Below are positions 46,995 through 55,757 of a stretch of DNA of 64,000 nucleotides, one piece after another. Each line of letters starts with the position of its first letter. Within the stretch, counting starts at the first letter, position 1. The position numbers were made by a program, and so were the translations under genes. Below the pieces are notes generated by a model. That model had not been told where the DNA came from. It did not search any database and saw nothing but the letters and a program-made list of their open reading frames with translations. The stretch lies in the NCBI RefSeq assembly GCF_005925345.1, contig NZ_SSHJ01000002.1:310001-374000 (forward strand). The letters run 5' to 3'. This stretch comes from Pedobacter ureilyticus (GTDB lineage Bacteria; Bacteroidota; Bacteroidia; Sphingobacteriales; Sphingobacteriaceae).

Positions 46995-49850
46995 CTAATT
47001 CTCTGGTAATAGCACCAAGCGAATATAATTATCGCCATTTAAGTACTTTTTAGCAGCAGTTTTTGTGGCGTCAACAGTTACTCCGTTAATGCGTGAAGTA
47101 TTGTCTAACACTTGCTCTACGTTGTCATTATATTTTAGTCGGTTAGTTAAGTAAGCTAACCAATAACCATTTTCGCGAAGACTTAATTCTACTTGTCTTA
47201 ACTCTTCAGATTTGAATTTTTGCAAGTCTTCTGCGGTTACGCCATTGTTTTTAAAGTTGTTCACTTCTTCCAAGGCGGCATTAATTAATTTCTCTACGTT
47301 AGCTTTAGCACAGTTAAACGAAATGGTAAAATAATAGTGAGCCGCTGGGTTTTTTTGTACGCTTAGCGAAACACCTGGGCTATAAACACCGCTTTCTTTC
47401 TCACGCAAACGCTCGGTGATTTTGATATCCAATGCGGCCTTTAATGCATCTAGCATCACGTTGTTTTCTGCACTATAAGTGTAATCATCATGAAAAACTA
47501 ATTGAACAGAAACCTTGTCTTCTAAACCTTTTTTAACTGTTTTACTTACTTTACCTTTTGGAGGATTAACACCATTGTCTACAAAGTTTTCGTTTCTATT
47601 TAGAGAAGGTAGGCTTGCAAGATAGGTTGTAATTAAAGGTTTGATTTGCTCTACATCAAAATTACCTACGAAAACAAAGGTTTGTCCGCTGGCATCAGCA
47701 AAACGATCTTTGTAGAAAGCATAAGCTTTGTCGATGTTGATTTTGTCGATATCAGCTAGGGTAGTTGGCATCCCACGTTTGTGGTAATTGGCCATTACAG
47801 CTTGTACAGTATCTGCAAATACACTGCTAGGGTTACTACCTTTGTTAGCTGTAATTACTTTAAAATCGCTGATGTTTTTATTAAAAATCTCTACATCTTT
47901 ACGAGGGTTGGTTGCACGGGCATAAATCAATTGGAATGCTGTTTCTAAATCTTTAGGAGAAGCATTTCCAGAAAAACCTTGGTATAAATCGTCTATATAG
48001 GCACCTACGGCAGCGTTTTTGCCGGCCAAGTATTTAGATAACTGCGTTGGATTATAATCTCCCACACCGCTTTGCGCAATTAAATTGGCATTTTCTGCAG
48101 AAAGAAAATCATCATTGCTAGCTAAAGAAGCCCCACCTTTGGCAAACGATGTGAAGATCACTTGGTCATTTTTAAAATCGGTAGGCTTTAACACCACTTT
48201 AACACCATTGCTCAAAGTTAGTGTGGTAATACCAATTTTATCATTTTTGGTTTCGTTAACAATGGTGCCAGCTTTTGGAGCCTGAGCTATCAGTGGTTTG
48301 TTTACTGCGTTGTCTACATACGGCGTTACCCCGTTGCCAGCATTTTTTAACGCAGCAATTAACGATGCTTCTTGAGGTAAATTAGCTTTCTCTTTTTCTG
48401 GCGCCTGTACTACCAATATTTGATTGTTTTTGGTTACCATTGCTTTAGCAGCGGCATTAACGTCGGCTAAAGAGATGCTTTGTAATAACTTCTTGTTCAG
48501 CTCATAACTGTACTCCTCAGATGGAATTGCCGAGCCGATTAAGAAGTTATTTAAATATTGTTGTACGTAAGCACTAGATTTGGTTTTGTCTTTTTCTTTG
48601 AACTGCTTCTCGTTGCTAGCTTCCATTTTTTTCTTTACGGTTTCTAGCTCGCCAGCGGTAAAGCCAAATTTAGCCATACGCTCGTTTTCTGCTACAGCCG
48701 CAACCAAAGCTTTTTCGAGCTCGGCACCTGTTTTGGCTACTGCAACGGTTTGTAGGGCGTTCATGTCCCAAATCATTCCGCCTTGGTATGGGCCATAACT
48801 ACTTTGAGCAAACAAAAACGGCGCATTGCCTTTCTGCATAATTTCTGCAATACGAGCTGCCAACATATTGTTAACCATGTTTTGCGCTATTTGCGTTTTA
48901 TAATCAGCCTCTGTTTTTACTGGGCCTTGTTTCTGTTTGTAAATCAATTGGGCCACATTATAAGGTTGCTCTGGGTCTGTAGCAATTTTAACCAATGGCT
49001 GTACATTATCTGGAATGCTATAATACGTTCTAGCTTTTTCATTAGCAGGATTTTTCAACTCAGAAAAGTTAGCAATAATCAGCTTTTCTACTTCGTTTAC
49101 ATCAAAATCGCCAACAGCAATTACTGTTTGTAGGTTAGGGCGGTACCAGTCTTTGTAAAAGTTACGAATCTTATCGTGCGTAAATTTCTGCAATAAATCT
49201 ACATCTCCAATAGGGATACGTTTAGCATAACGCGAATCGCCTAGTAAGAAAGGCAGCAATTGTTTGCTTATTCGTTGTTGAGCGTTTTTACCACGCTGGC
49301 GGTCTTCTTCTATAATTACACCACGCTCGTTGTCAATCTCTTTGCCATCCATGGTTACTTTACCTGCCCAGTTAGCCAAGATTTTGAAGCCTGTTTTAAA
49401 GACTTCGGCACTATCTGTTGGGATTGGTAATTGGTATACCGTTTGGTTAAAGCCGGTGTAAGCATTTAAGTCTGCCCCAAAGCGTACGCCTGCTTTTTGC
49501 AAGTAATTAATGATTTCGTTTTTAGGAAAGTCTTTAGTGCCGTTAAAGGCCATGTGCTCGGTAAAGTGCGCCAAGCCCAATTGTTCTTCGTTTTCCATTA
49601 ACGAACCAATTTTGTTGCCCAAGTAAAGCTCGGCCCTATTTTTTGGTTCTACGTTTTTTCTAATGTAGTACACCAATCCGTTAGGTAGTTTGCCAATTTT
49701 AACATTGGGATCGATAGGTAGTGCTGGGCTAGTGGCGGGTTTTGTCACTGTTTTAACAGCCTTAGCTGGAGCTTTTTTCTGCGCCATTGCTGGTTGTGCC
49801 AACACTAGGGAGAGGGCGCCAACAGCAAGTAAATGCAAATTTTTCTTCAT
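46995..49850 (-). CDS. exported M16-family zinc peptidase (two-domain)
   Basis: A 951-residue pitrilysin-type peptidase with a signal peptide (KKNLHLLAVGALSLVLAQPAMA). The active inverted zinc motif HxxEH is in LAHFTEHMAFNGT (about residues 92-104), with the distal Glu in DNERGVIIEEDRQ (about 170-182). Four M16 subdomains follow; the second half (about 520-951) has no zinc motif and acts structurally. It would degrade short peptides in the periplasm. Length about 940 is normal for this Bacteroidota group. It starts near 49850 after a 115-base spacer and is followed by a terminator, so it is probably monocistronic. Confidence 0.93.
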   Translation of the reverse strand: MKKNLHLLAVGALSLVLAQPAMAQKKAPAKAVKTVTKPATSPALPIDPNVKIGKLPNGLVYYIRKNVEPKNRAELYLGNKIGSLMENEEQLGLAHFTEHMAFNGTKDFPKNEIINYLQKAGVRFGADLNAYTGFNQTVYQLPIPTDSAEVFKTGFKILANWAGKVTMDGKEIDNERGVIIEEDRQRGKNAQQRISKQLLPFLLGDSRYAKRIPIGDVDLLQKFTHDKIRNFYKDWYRPNLQTVIAVGDFDVNEVEKLIIANFSELKNPANEKARTYYSIPDNVQPLVKIATDPEQPYNVAQLIYKQKQGPVKTEADYKTQIAQNMVNNMLAARIAEIMQKGNAPFLFAQSSYGPYQGGMIWDMNALQTVAVAKTGAELEKALVAAVAENERMAKFGFTAGELETVKKKMEASNEKQFKEKDKTKSSAYVQQYLNNFLIGSAIPSEEYSYELNKKLLQSISLADVNAAAKAMVTKNNQILVVQAPEKEKANLPQEASLIAALKNAGNGVTPYVDNAVNKPLIAQAPKAGTIVNETKNDKIGITTLTLSNGVKVVLKPTDFKNDQVIFTSFAKGGASLASNDDFLSAENANLIAQSGVGDYNPTQLSKYLAGKNAAVGAYIDDLYQGFSGNASPKDLETAFQLIYARATNPRKDVEIFNKNISDFKVITANKGSNPSSVFADTVQAVMANYHKRGMPTTLADIDKINIDKAYAFYKDRFADASGQTFVFVGNFDVEQIKPLITTYLASLPSLNRNENFVDNGVNPPKGKVSKTVKKGLEDKVSVQLVFHDDYTYSAENNVMLDALKAALDIKITERLREKESGVYSPGVSLSVQKNPAAHYYFTISFNCAKANVEKLINAALEEVNNFKNNGVTAEDLQKFKSEELRQVELSLRENGYWLAYLTNRLKYNDNVEQVLDNTSRINGVTVDATKTAAKKYLNGDNYIRLVLLPEN

Positions 49851-49965
49851 TTTATAAATTTAGTTAGGGGTAAATGTTGTGTTTTAGACAAAGATAATGG
49901 TTTAAAGTTACAAGCAGATTTTCGTTCTTTGTCGTTCGTTTTTAGTCTTCGGTTCTTAATCTTAA

Positions 49966-51114
49966 TTACACCTTAATAATGATATTTCTTTTGTACATTA
50001 CCCAAAGTATTACGTACCAAAAAAGTACAAACGCCACAGCATAAGCCAAAGAAGCATTTAGCGGGTTGGCAAAGTTATTGGCAAATAAGGCTTTGTTCAC
50101 GTAGCTTAGTGCACCTACTTTTTCTCCCTCAAAATCAATCTTAATCATGTTTAGCAAACGCGGCATCAGGCCTGATAAAAAGAAAACGGTAATGGCGTTT
50201 ACCCCATAAACCACAAAAGGTTTAGTAAAACGATTATATTGGTTCACATCTATCAGCCAATAAGATAAGGCTAAAATAACTGTTGCCAGCCCACCCGTAT
50301 AAAGCACATAAGAGCTGGTCCACAATGCTTTGTTGATAGGGAATTGGAGGTCCCAAAGTAAGCCGCCCATAAACATCAATGTGCCAGCCGAAAATAACCA
50401 GGCTATTTTAGTGGCTGGTTCTATGGTTTTCTTTTTAAGGTAGGTGCCTACCAATACGCCGATTAAGCAAGTTCCAATAGCTGGCAGGGTGCTTAAAATT
50501 CCTTCCGGATCCCAGGTTTTAGCGGCTTTCCATAAATGTGCTTCTGTTAAAATGGTTCTGTCTAGCCAAGCCCCTAAATCAGTTCCTTTTTCTAAATTGG
50601 CAGGTCCAAAACCGGGAACTGGAACAAAATTCATTAATGCCCAATAGCCAAAAAGTAAAATCACGATGGTTTGGAATAATCTTTTATCGCTAAGCTTTAG
50701 AAATAAAATAGACGAAATTAAGAACACTACCGAAATTCTTTGCAGTACCCCAGGTATCCTTACCGTTTTCAAAGCTTCAATAAAATCGAAGTCACTAAAG
50801 TTTCTTGGGAAAAAGGCTAAAATAAAACCTAGAAAAAAAAGGGTAAATGCTCTTTTTGAAGCTTTTAAAATCGTTTTTCCGTGTGCTCCAATGTCTTCTC
50901 GCTTACTGCCCATGGCATAGGCAATAGATACGCCAACAATAAACAAAAAGAAAGGAAATACGAGGTCGGTTGGGGTACAGCCATTCCATTCGGCGTGTGC
51001 TAACGGTGGGTAAATGTGCCCCCAGCTTCCCGGATTGTTTACCAATATCATGGCGGCAACGGTTAGGCCTCTAAAAAAATCTAAAGAAAGGAGGCGTTGT
51101 GGTTTGGTTTCCAT
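49966..51114 (-). CDS. NagX-like membrane acyltransferase/transporter (HGSNAT family)
   Basis: A 382-residue polytopic membrane protein with about ten hydrophobic segments. The N-terminus RLLSLDFFRGLTVAAMILVN followed by NPGSWGHIYPPLAHAEWNGC and TPTDLVFPFFLFIVG is the signature of the heparan-alpha-glucosaminide N-acetyltransferase-like group (DUF5009 or DUF1624). Bacterial NagX proteins of this type belong to N-acetylglucosamine or chitin use. The gene lies downstream of the NagB fusion on the same strand, with a hairpin between. It may acetylate glucosamine or help take up the sugar; assignment rests on family and context. Confidence 0.85.
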   Translation of the reverse strand: METKPQRLLSLDFFRGLTVAAMILVNNPGSWGHIYPPLAHAEWNGCTPTDLVFPFFLFIVGVSIAYAMGSKREDIGAHGKTILKASKRAFTLFFLGFILAFFPRNFSDFDFIEALKTVRIPGVLQRISVVFLISSILFLKLSDKRLFQTIVILLFGYWALMNFVPVPGFGPANLEKGTDLGAWLDRTILTEAHLWKAAKTWDPEGILSTLPAIGTCLIGVLVGTYLKKKTIEPATKIAWLFSAGTLMFMGGLLWDLQFPINKALWTSSYVLYTGGLATVILALSYWLIDVNQYNRFTKPFVVYGVNAITVFFLSGLMPRLLNMIKIDFEGEKVGALSYVNKALFANNFANPLNASLAYAVAFVLFWYVILWVMYKRNIIIKV

Positions 51115-51127
51115 TTTCTGTAAATAA

Positions 51128-51175
51128 AAATATCTTCTATCATTTAGTTTGTTACGCTAAAGATAGAAGATATTT
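51128..51175 (-). terminator. hairpin downstream of nagB
   Basis: Fourteen-base arms AAATATCTTCTATC (51128-51141) and GATAGAAGATATTT (51162-51175). On the minus strand a T-rich stretch follows. It lies 125 bases beyond the nagB stop and just before the NagX-like gene, so nagX may need its own promoter or read-through. Confidence 0.6.
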
Positions 51176-51185
51176 TTTCGAATGT

Positions 51186-51290
51186 CGTCATTTCGACGAC
51201 TTTAGGAGGAGAAATCTGTTAGGTGGTAGCGTTTAGCTAAGAGATTTAGCTTCGCTTTCTTTCAGTTCTCTCTGTGTTCGAAATGATGAT
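51186..51290. repeat. dispersed repeat between nagB and the NagX-like gene
   Basis: GTCATTTCGACGACTTTAGG with AGGAGAAATCT, then GCTTTCTTTCAGTTCTC. The same two motifs occur in the spacer at about 40560-40645 (GTCATTTCGAACGCAGGGAG, AAATCT, GCTTTCTTTCAGTTCTC). It is a further REP-like family member. Confidence 0.6.
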
Positions 51291-51298
51291 GAACGGTA

Positions 51299-53218
51299 TT
51301 AATAATGATACCTCACAAAAGCTTCCATCGCTTCGTAATCAGCTAAACCTAATTCGTCATAAGTTTTGGCCGTTTCGCGATTTCTATCTTCTGCTCGTTG
51401 CCAAAATTCTCTAGGGTCATCACCTGGAAACACAGGAATGTCTTTTTGCGACTGGTGTTTAAAAATAGCTAGTTTTTTACGTTCTACTTCTTTTGGACTT
51501 AAAGGAACGGCCATTTCAATTTCATGTGGTTCAAATTCGTGCCAAGCGCCGCGGTACATCCACAACCAGCAATCTTCTACCCAAGCTTCTGTACCTTTTA
51601 AGCGTCTAAGTGCCTCTACAATGAGGTTAAAACACACAATGTGCGTACCATGAGGATCTTCAAAATCGCCAGCGGCAAACACTTGCTGCGGTTTTACTTT
51701 TTGAAGCAACTCCATGGTTAGCTGTATATCAATTTCAGACACTGGGTTTTTCTTTACCTTGCCAGTTTCATAAAATGGTAATGCCATAAAATGGATGTTT
51801 TCATCAGGTAAACCTGAAAAACGAGCTCCAGCAATAGCTTCTCCTTTTCTAATTAAACCTTTAACCAGTTTAATCTCTTCAGTATCTACTTGGTTTGGTA
51901 ATTTATTGGCCATAAACTCACGCATCTCTTCGTAAGTTTTTCTCATGTCGGTTTGGTCAATACCCATTTTCTCAGAAAAATCGATATTGAACTCCACAAA
52001 ACGCAACACGTCATCGTCCCAAACGGCAGTGTTGCCAGATGTTTGGTAGGCAACGTGTACTTCGTGCCCTTGATCTGCCAAACGAATAAAAGTGCCACCC
52101 ATCGAAATCACATCGTCATCAGGGTGCGGAGAAAACACAATGGCTCGTTTCTTCGCAGGGTTTGCTCTTTCTGGGCGCTGGCTATCATCTGCATTAGGCT
52201 TGCCCCCAGGCCAACCGGTAATGGTATGTTGTAATTTGTTAAAGATATCGATGTTGATGTCATAAACAGGCCCTTGCTCTGTAGCTAATTGAGCCATTCC
52301 GTTATTGTTGTAATCGTCTTCAGTTAACTTCAAGATAGGCTTTTTAAGGTGTTGTGCTAACCAAATTACAGCTTTACGGGTAAGTAAGGGTGTCCAATCG
52401 CAATCTCTTGCCAACCAAGGCGTGTTAAATCTCGTTAGGTCTAAAGCTGCGTCTTCATCTAAAATGAACTCTACATTGTCAGAAAGTTGCAAGTAGGTTG
52501 CTGGCACTTCACTAGAAATTTCTCCCTCTACAGCTTTTTTAATAATTGCCGCCTTTTTTCTATTCCAAGCCATCAAAATAATTTCTTTGGCTTTAAAAAT
52601 AGTGCCTATACCCATGGTAATGGCTTTGGTAGGTACATTAGATTTACCACCAAAATCACGGGCAGCATCTCTACGGGTCAAATCATCTAGGGTTACCAAA
52701 CGTGTTCCAGAGTTTGGTGCAGAACCTGGTTCATTAAAACCAATGTGACCAGTACGGCCGATACCTAAAATCTGAATATCCAGTCCGCCAACACTTTCTA
52801 TTTTCTTTTCATAATTTAAACAGAAAGCTGGAATTTCTTCAAGACTTAAGGTGCCATCTGGAATGTGCACGTTGTTTTTGTCTATGTCTATATGGTTGAA
52901 AAGATTTTCATTCATAAAGTGAACATAGCTCTGTACTGAGTTGGGCTGCATAGGATAATACTCATCCAAATTGAAAGTGATTACATTTTTGAAGCTTAAG
53001 CCTTCCTCTTTGTGTAACCTAACCAACTCTGCATAAACTGCAACCGGTGTAGCACCTGTTGCTAAACCTAACACTGCATTTTCGTTGTTTTGTTGTTTTT
53101 CTTTGATTAGCGAAGCGATACGGTGCGCTACATTTAAAGAAGCTTCTTTCGGATTTTTAAAGATACTTACCGGGAGCTTTTCGAACCTCGTTTCTTCTAA
53201 TAGATTTAATCTTGCCAT
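51299..53218 (-). CDS. nagB: glucosamine-6-phosphate deaminase fused to a PIG-L deacetylase domain
   Basis: A 639-residue two-domain enzyme. Residues about 1-280 are glucosamine-6-phosphate deaminase: LGLATGATPVAVYAELVRLH (phosphate loop), TFNLDEYYPM (catalytic Asp), and ILGIGRTGHIGFNEPGS (active-site His and Glu). After a linker, residues about 360-639 form a PIG-L/LmbE zinc deacetylase: AIVFSPHPDDDVISMGGTFI (zinc HPDDD) and DPHGTHIVCF (last His). The fusion is known in Bacteroidota and could deacetylate an N-acetyl substrate and then isomerise and deaminate the product to fructose-6-phosphate. It lies divergent from anmK. Confidence 0.95.
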   Translation of the reverse strand: MARLNLLEETRFEKLPVSIFKNPKEASLNVAHRIASLIKEKQQNNENAVLGLATGATPVAVYAELVRLHKEEGLSFKNVITFNLDEYYPMQPNSVQSYVHFMNENLFNHIDIDKNNVHIPDGTLSLEEIPAFCLNYEKKIESVGGLDIQILGIGRTGHIGFNEPGSAPNSGTRLVTLDDLTRRDAARDFGGKSNVPTKAITMGIGTIFKAKEIILMAWNRKKAAIIKKAVEGEISSEVPATYLQLSDNVEFILDEDAALDLTRFNTPWLARDCDWTPLLTRKAVIWLAQHLKKPILKLTEDDYNNNGMAQLATEQGPVYDINIDIFNKLQHTITGWPGGKPNADDSQRPERANPAKKRAIVFSPHPDDDVISMGGTFIRLADQGHEVHVAYQTSGNTAVWDDDVLRFVEFNIDFSEKMGIDQTDMRKTYEEMREFMANKLPNQVDTEEIKLVKGLIRKGEAIAGARFSGLPDENIHFMALPFYETGKVKKNPVSEIDIQLTMELLQKVKPQQVFAAGDFEDPHGTHIVCFNLIVEALRRLKGTEAWVEDCWLWMYRGAWHEFEPHEIEMAVPLSPKEVERKKLAIFKHQSQKDIPVFPGDDPREFWQRAEDRNRETAKTYDELGLADYEAMEAFVRYHY

Positions 53219-53472
53219 TAATCTTTGGTTTTTTATTGAACGGAGCAGTAAATATAGTATAGATTAAACAGAAAAAAAATAGGACAGTTTTTGAGCAAAG
53301 CTTGTTTTGGTCTAAAAAGTGGCTTTAAAAAGCTCCTGCCGTACTTTTTACTTTTTAAAAAAATTAAAAAACTTTTTCGGCTTCTTTTTTTTAGCCCCTA
53401 GCTAGGTAAAATGCAGAAGTAAATAGCAACTTATCCGAAACAACTTGTACCTTTCGTGGTTCAAAAATTGTG
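53219..53472. promoter_or_regulatory. divergent nagB-anmK promoter region
   Basis: 254 bases with two candidate -7 boxes: TACCTTTC at 53448-53455 on the plus strand for anmK, and TATATTTA on the minus strand (53256-53249) for nagB. Both are one mismatch from TAnnTTTG. A stretch rich in T and A runs lies between. The DeoR-family regulator encoded nearby may bind here; no operator could be defined. Confidence 0.4.
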
Positions 53473-54675
53473 ATGATGAAAAATCAAATCGAAAAGCTAT
53501 ACGAAAAGTCTATAAAGAAAGAAAAGCTGATTATTGGCTTAATGTCTGGAACCTCTATGGACGGATTAGACATTGCGCTGAGTTCTTTTAGCGGTAGCGG
53601 AGCCGATACGCAAATAAAACTGCTGAAATTTAAAACGGCAGACTACACCGATATTTTTAGACAGCAAGTGAAAGCTATTTTTTCTAAAAGAGAGGTTGAT
53701 TTAGAAATGGTTTGCTTGATGAACGAGCAGGTGGCGCTTACTCACGCAAAGCTGATTAATGAAGCCATTGTAGAGTGGGGCTACCGAAACGAGGACATTG
53801 ATTTTATTGCCAGCCATGGACAAACCATTTACCATGCGCCAAAATCACTACACCAACGGGACGAGCTGCCAAATGGTACCTTACAAATTGGCGATGGCGA
53901 TCATATTGCGGTAAATACAGGCATCATTACCCTAAGCGATTTTAGGCAAAAGCATATTGCTGCTGGTGGCGAAGGCGCCCCTTTGGCCGTATATGGCGAT
54001 TACCTCATTTTTTCTAAACAGGGCGAAGATAGGATCATGTTAAATATTGGCGGTATTGCCAATTACACTTATTTGCCCGGCAATTTAGATGCGGCTAAGG
54101 TTTTTTCAACCGATGTTGGGCCAGGCAATACTTTGATGGATCAGTACGTACAAAAGCATTTTGAAGGTTTATACTACGATAAAGATGCCGCTATTAGTCA
54201 ATCGGGTAACGTGAATGAAAAACTTTTACAACAGTTATTGACGAACGATTTTTTTGCTGCAGATTTTCCCAAAACTACTGGGCCAGAACTTTTCAGCATC
54301 GATTATTTAGTAAATGCGCAAAAAATTTCCGGTACGGATGGTTTATCCAAAGAAGACGTAATGGCTACATTGTGTCATTTTTCGGCAAAAGGAATTGTAG
54401 CAGCTATTGAACGAGCATTAGGCCAATTAAATAAGCCTGTGTTATACCTAAGTGGTGGCGGTATGCACAACCCCTTGTTGTTTTCGCTTTTGAAGGCTGC
54501 ATTGCCCCAAGTAAGCTTTAAAACCACCGCAGATTTAGAGATTAATCCCGATGCTAAGGAAGCTGTTTTATTCGCATTATTAGCTAATGAAACCATTTGC
54601 GGCAGCCAAATTTACTTTGGTGGCAGAGAAGGTGTGCCATCTGTTAGTATGGGCAAGGTTAGTTTGCCTCATTAA
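53473..54675 (+). CDS. anmK: anhydro-N-acetylmuramic acid kinase
   Basis: Cleaves and phosphorylates 1,6-anhydro-MurNAc to MurNAc-6-phosphate in peptidoglycan recycling. The 400-residue protein has LIIGLMSGTSMDGLDIALSS (phosphate-binding loop, about residues 18-37), IDFIASHGQTIYHAP (about 110-124), MLNIGGIANYTYLPG (about 193-207) and STDVGPGNTLMDQYV (about 214-228), all family signatures including the catalytic Asp. Start: ATG at 53473, with another ATG one codon later; a GTG just before is less likely. It is divergent from nagB and shares the amino-sugar context with it. Confidence 0.95.
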   Translation: MMKNQIEKLYEKSIKKEKLIIGLMSGTSMDGLDIALSSFSGSGADTQIKLLKFKTADYTDIFRQQVKAIFSKREVDLEMVCLMNEQVALTHAKLINEAIVEWGYRNEDIDFIASHGQTIYHAPKSLHQRDELPNGTLQIGDGDHIAVNTGIITLSDFRQKHIAAGGEGAPLAVYGDYLIFSKQGEDRIMLNIGGIANYTYLPGNLDAAKVFSTDVGPGNTLMDQYVQKHFEGLYYDKDAAISQSGNVNEKLLQQLLTNDFFAADFPKTTGPELFSIDYLVNAQKISGTDGLSKEDVMATLCHFSAKGIVAAIERALGQLNKPVLYLSGGGMHNPLLFSLLKAALPQVSFKTTADLEINPDAKEAVLFALLANETICGSQIYFGGREGVPSVSMGKVSLPH

Positions 54676-54741
54676 ATCATAAGGTGAAAAAGAACGAACC
54701 AGTAGCTCGCTCCGTTTCTCTTTAGTAAAGATGCATTTGAT

Positions 54742-55488
54742 TTAAATAATTTGCAGCCCATTGGTATGGTAGGCATTTAATGCTTCATCATCTTCATTGA
54801 GCTCGGTAATTAAATAACTGATATTTTCTAGTCCAGCTACTTTTAGTCTTAATGTAATTCCAAGCTTTTCGGAAATACATAGCACAGCAGTTTTCTTAGA
54901 AGAAGCAATCATGGCCTTCTTTAATTGGTTGATTTCCCAGTCGGTATCTGTAACGCCATCTGTTGGATGTAAAGCGCTCGTCCCCATTAAGCATAAGTCG
55001 GCTCTAATATCTGCTAGCTGGCTAATTACATGGCCCCCATAACTAATTTGCGAGTTTTTAGAGAATAGCCCTCCTATAAGGATAACTTCGATTTTTTCGT
55101 ATTTCGCTAACTCTACAGCAACTAATGGACTAATGGTAATAAATGTAGCGTGAAGATGTTGGGGTAATTGCTTAGCCAATTCGATAACGGTAGTTCCGCC
55201 ACCAGTTAAAACCACCATGCCGTCTTTAATCAATGACGAAGTCTTTTTGGCGATGCTAATTTTAGCGTCTTTGGCATAAACCTTACTATCATCAAAAGAA
55301 GATTGGTAAGACTTAGAAAGTGCCCCACCGTGTACTTTATTTAGCAAATTATCATCAGCTAATTCTTGTAAATCCCTTCTGATGGTATCTTCCGATACGT
55401 TTAATAATTCGACCAAATCGGAACTTAACACCCTGTTGTGTAAGTTAATTTGGCGCATGATCATATTATGGCGTTCTTTTTTAAGCAT
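54742..55488 (-). CDS. DeoR/GlpR-family transcriptional regulator
   Basis: A 248-residue sugar-phosphate-responsive regulator. The N-terminal winged helix (about residues 1-60) includes HNRVLSSDLVELLNVSEDTI, where the recognition helix VSEDTIRRDLQEL is highly typical. The C-terminal effector domain contains VLTGGGTTVIELAKQLP (about 93-109) and ADLCLMGTSALHPTDGVTD (about 158-176), the sugar-phosphate pocket motifs. By context it probably responds to an amino-sugar phosphate and controls nagB, anmK or the SusC/SusD genes next to it. It is convergent with anmK and divergent from the SusC gene. Confidence 0.92.
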   Translation of the reverse strand: MLKKERHNMIMRQINLHNRVLSSDLVELLNVSEDTIRRDLQELADDNLLNKVHGGALSKSYQSSFDDSKVYAKDAKISIAKKTSSLIKDGMVVLTGGGTTVIELAKQLPQHLHATFITISPLVAVELAKYEKIEVILIGGLFSKNSQISYGGHVISQLADIRADLCLMGTSALHPTDGVTDTDWEINQLKKAMIASSKKTAVLCISEKLGITLRLKVAGLENISYLITELNEDDEALNAYHTNGLQII

Positions 55489-55757
55489 TTAATTGAGCAT
55501 AGAGTTGGAGTCCTAAGGTAGTAAAAAATATTTTTTATACGGGAGAATGATTTAAATTAGAGAATAAGTTTGCGGATTTTTGCGGTGTTGTTTTGGTATT
55601 TTATTGATTTTTGTTAATTTTTTGTTAAAATTTCTTTTTTTAACGAAAAACATTTGTGATATTTACTTAGGATTTGATGGAAATGCGTTAATGTGCGTTT
55701 TTGATGAAAGACTAAAATCAACTAAACAAATTAATTACTATTAACCAACAAGAGTTT
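55489..55757. promoter_or_regulatory. divergent spacer between the DeoR-family gene and the SusC-like gene
   Basis: 269 AT-rich bases with no gene. T-rich runs and TTTGTTAATTTTTTGTTAAA-like direct repeats (TTGTTAA twice, about 55611-55628) lie in the middle. I see no clear -33/-7 pair at consensus spacing; the promoters of both genes must be here. Confidence 0.45.
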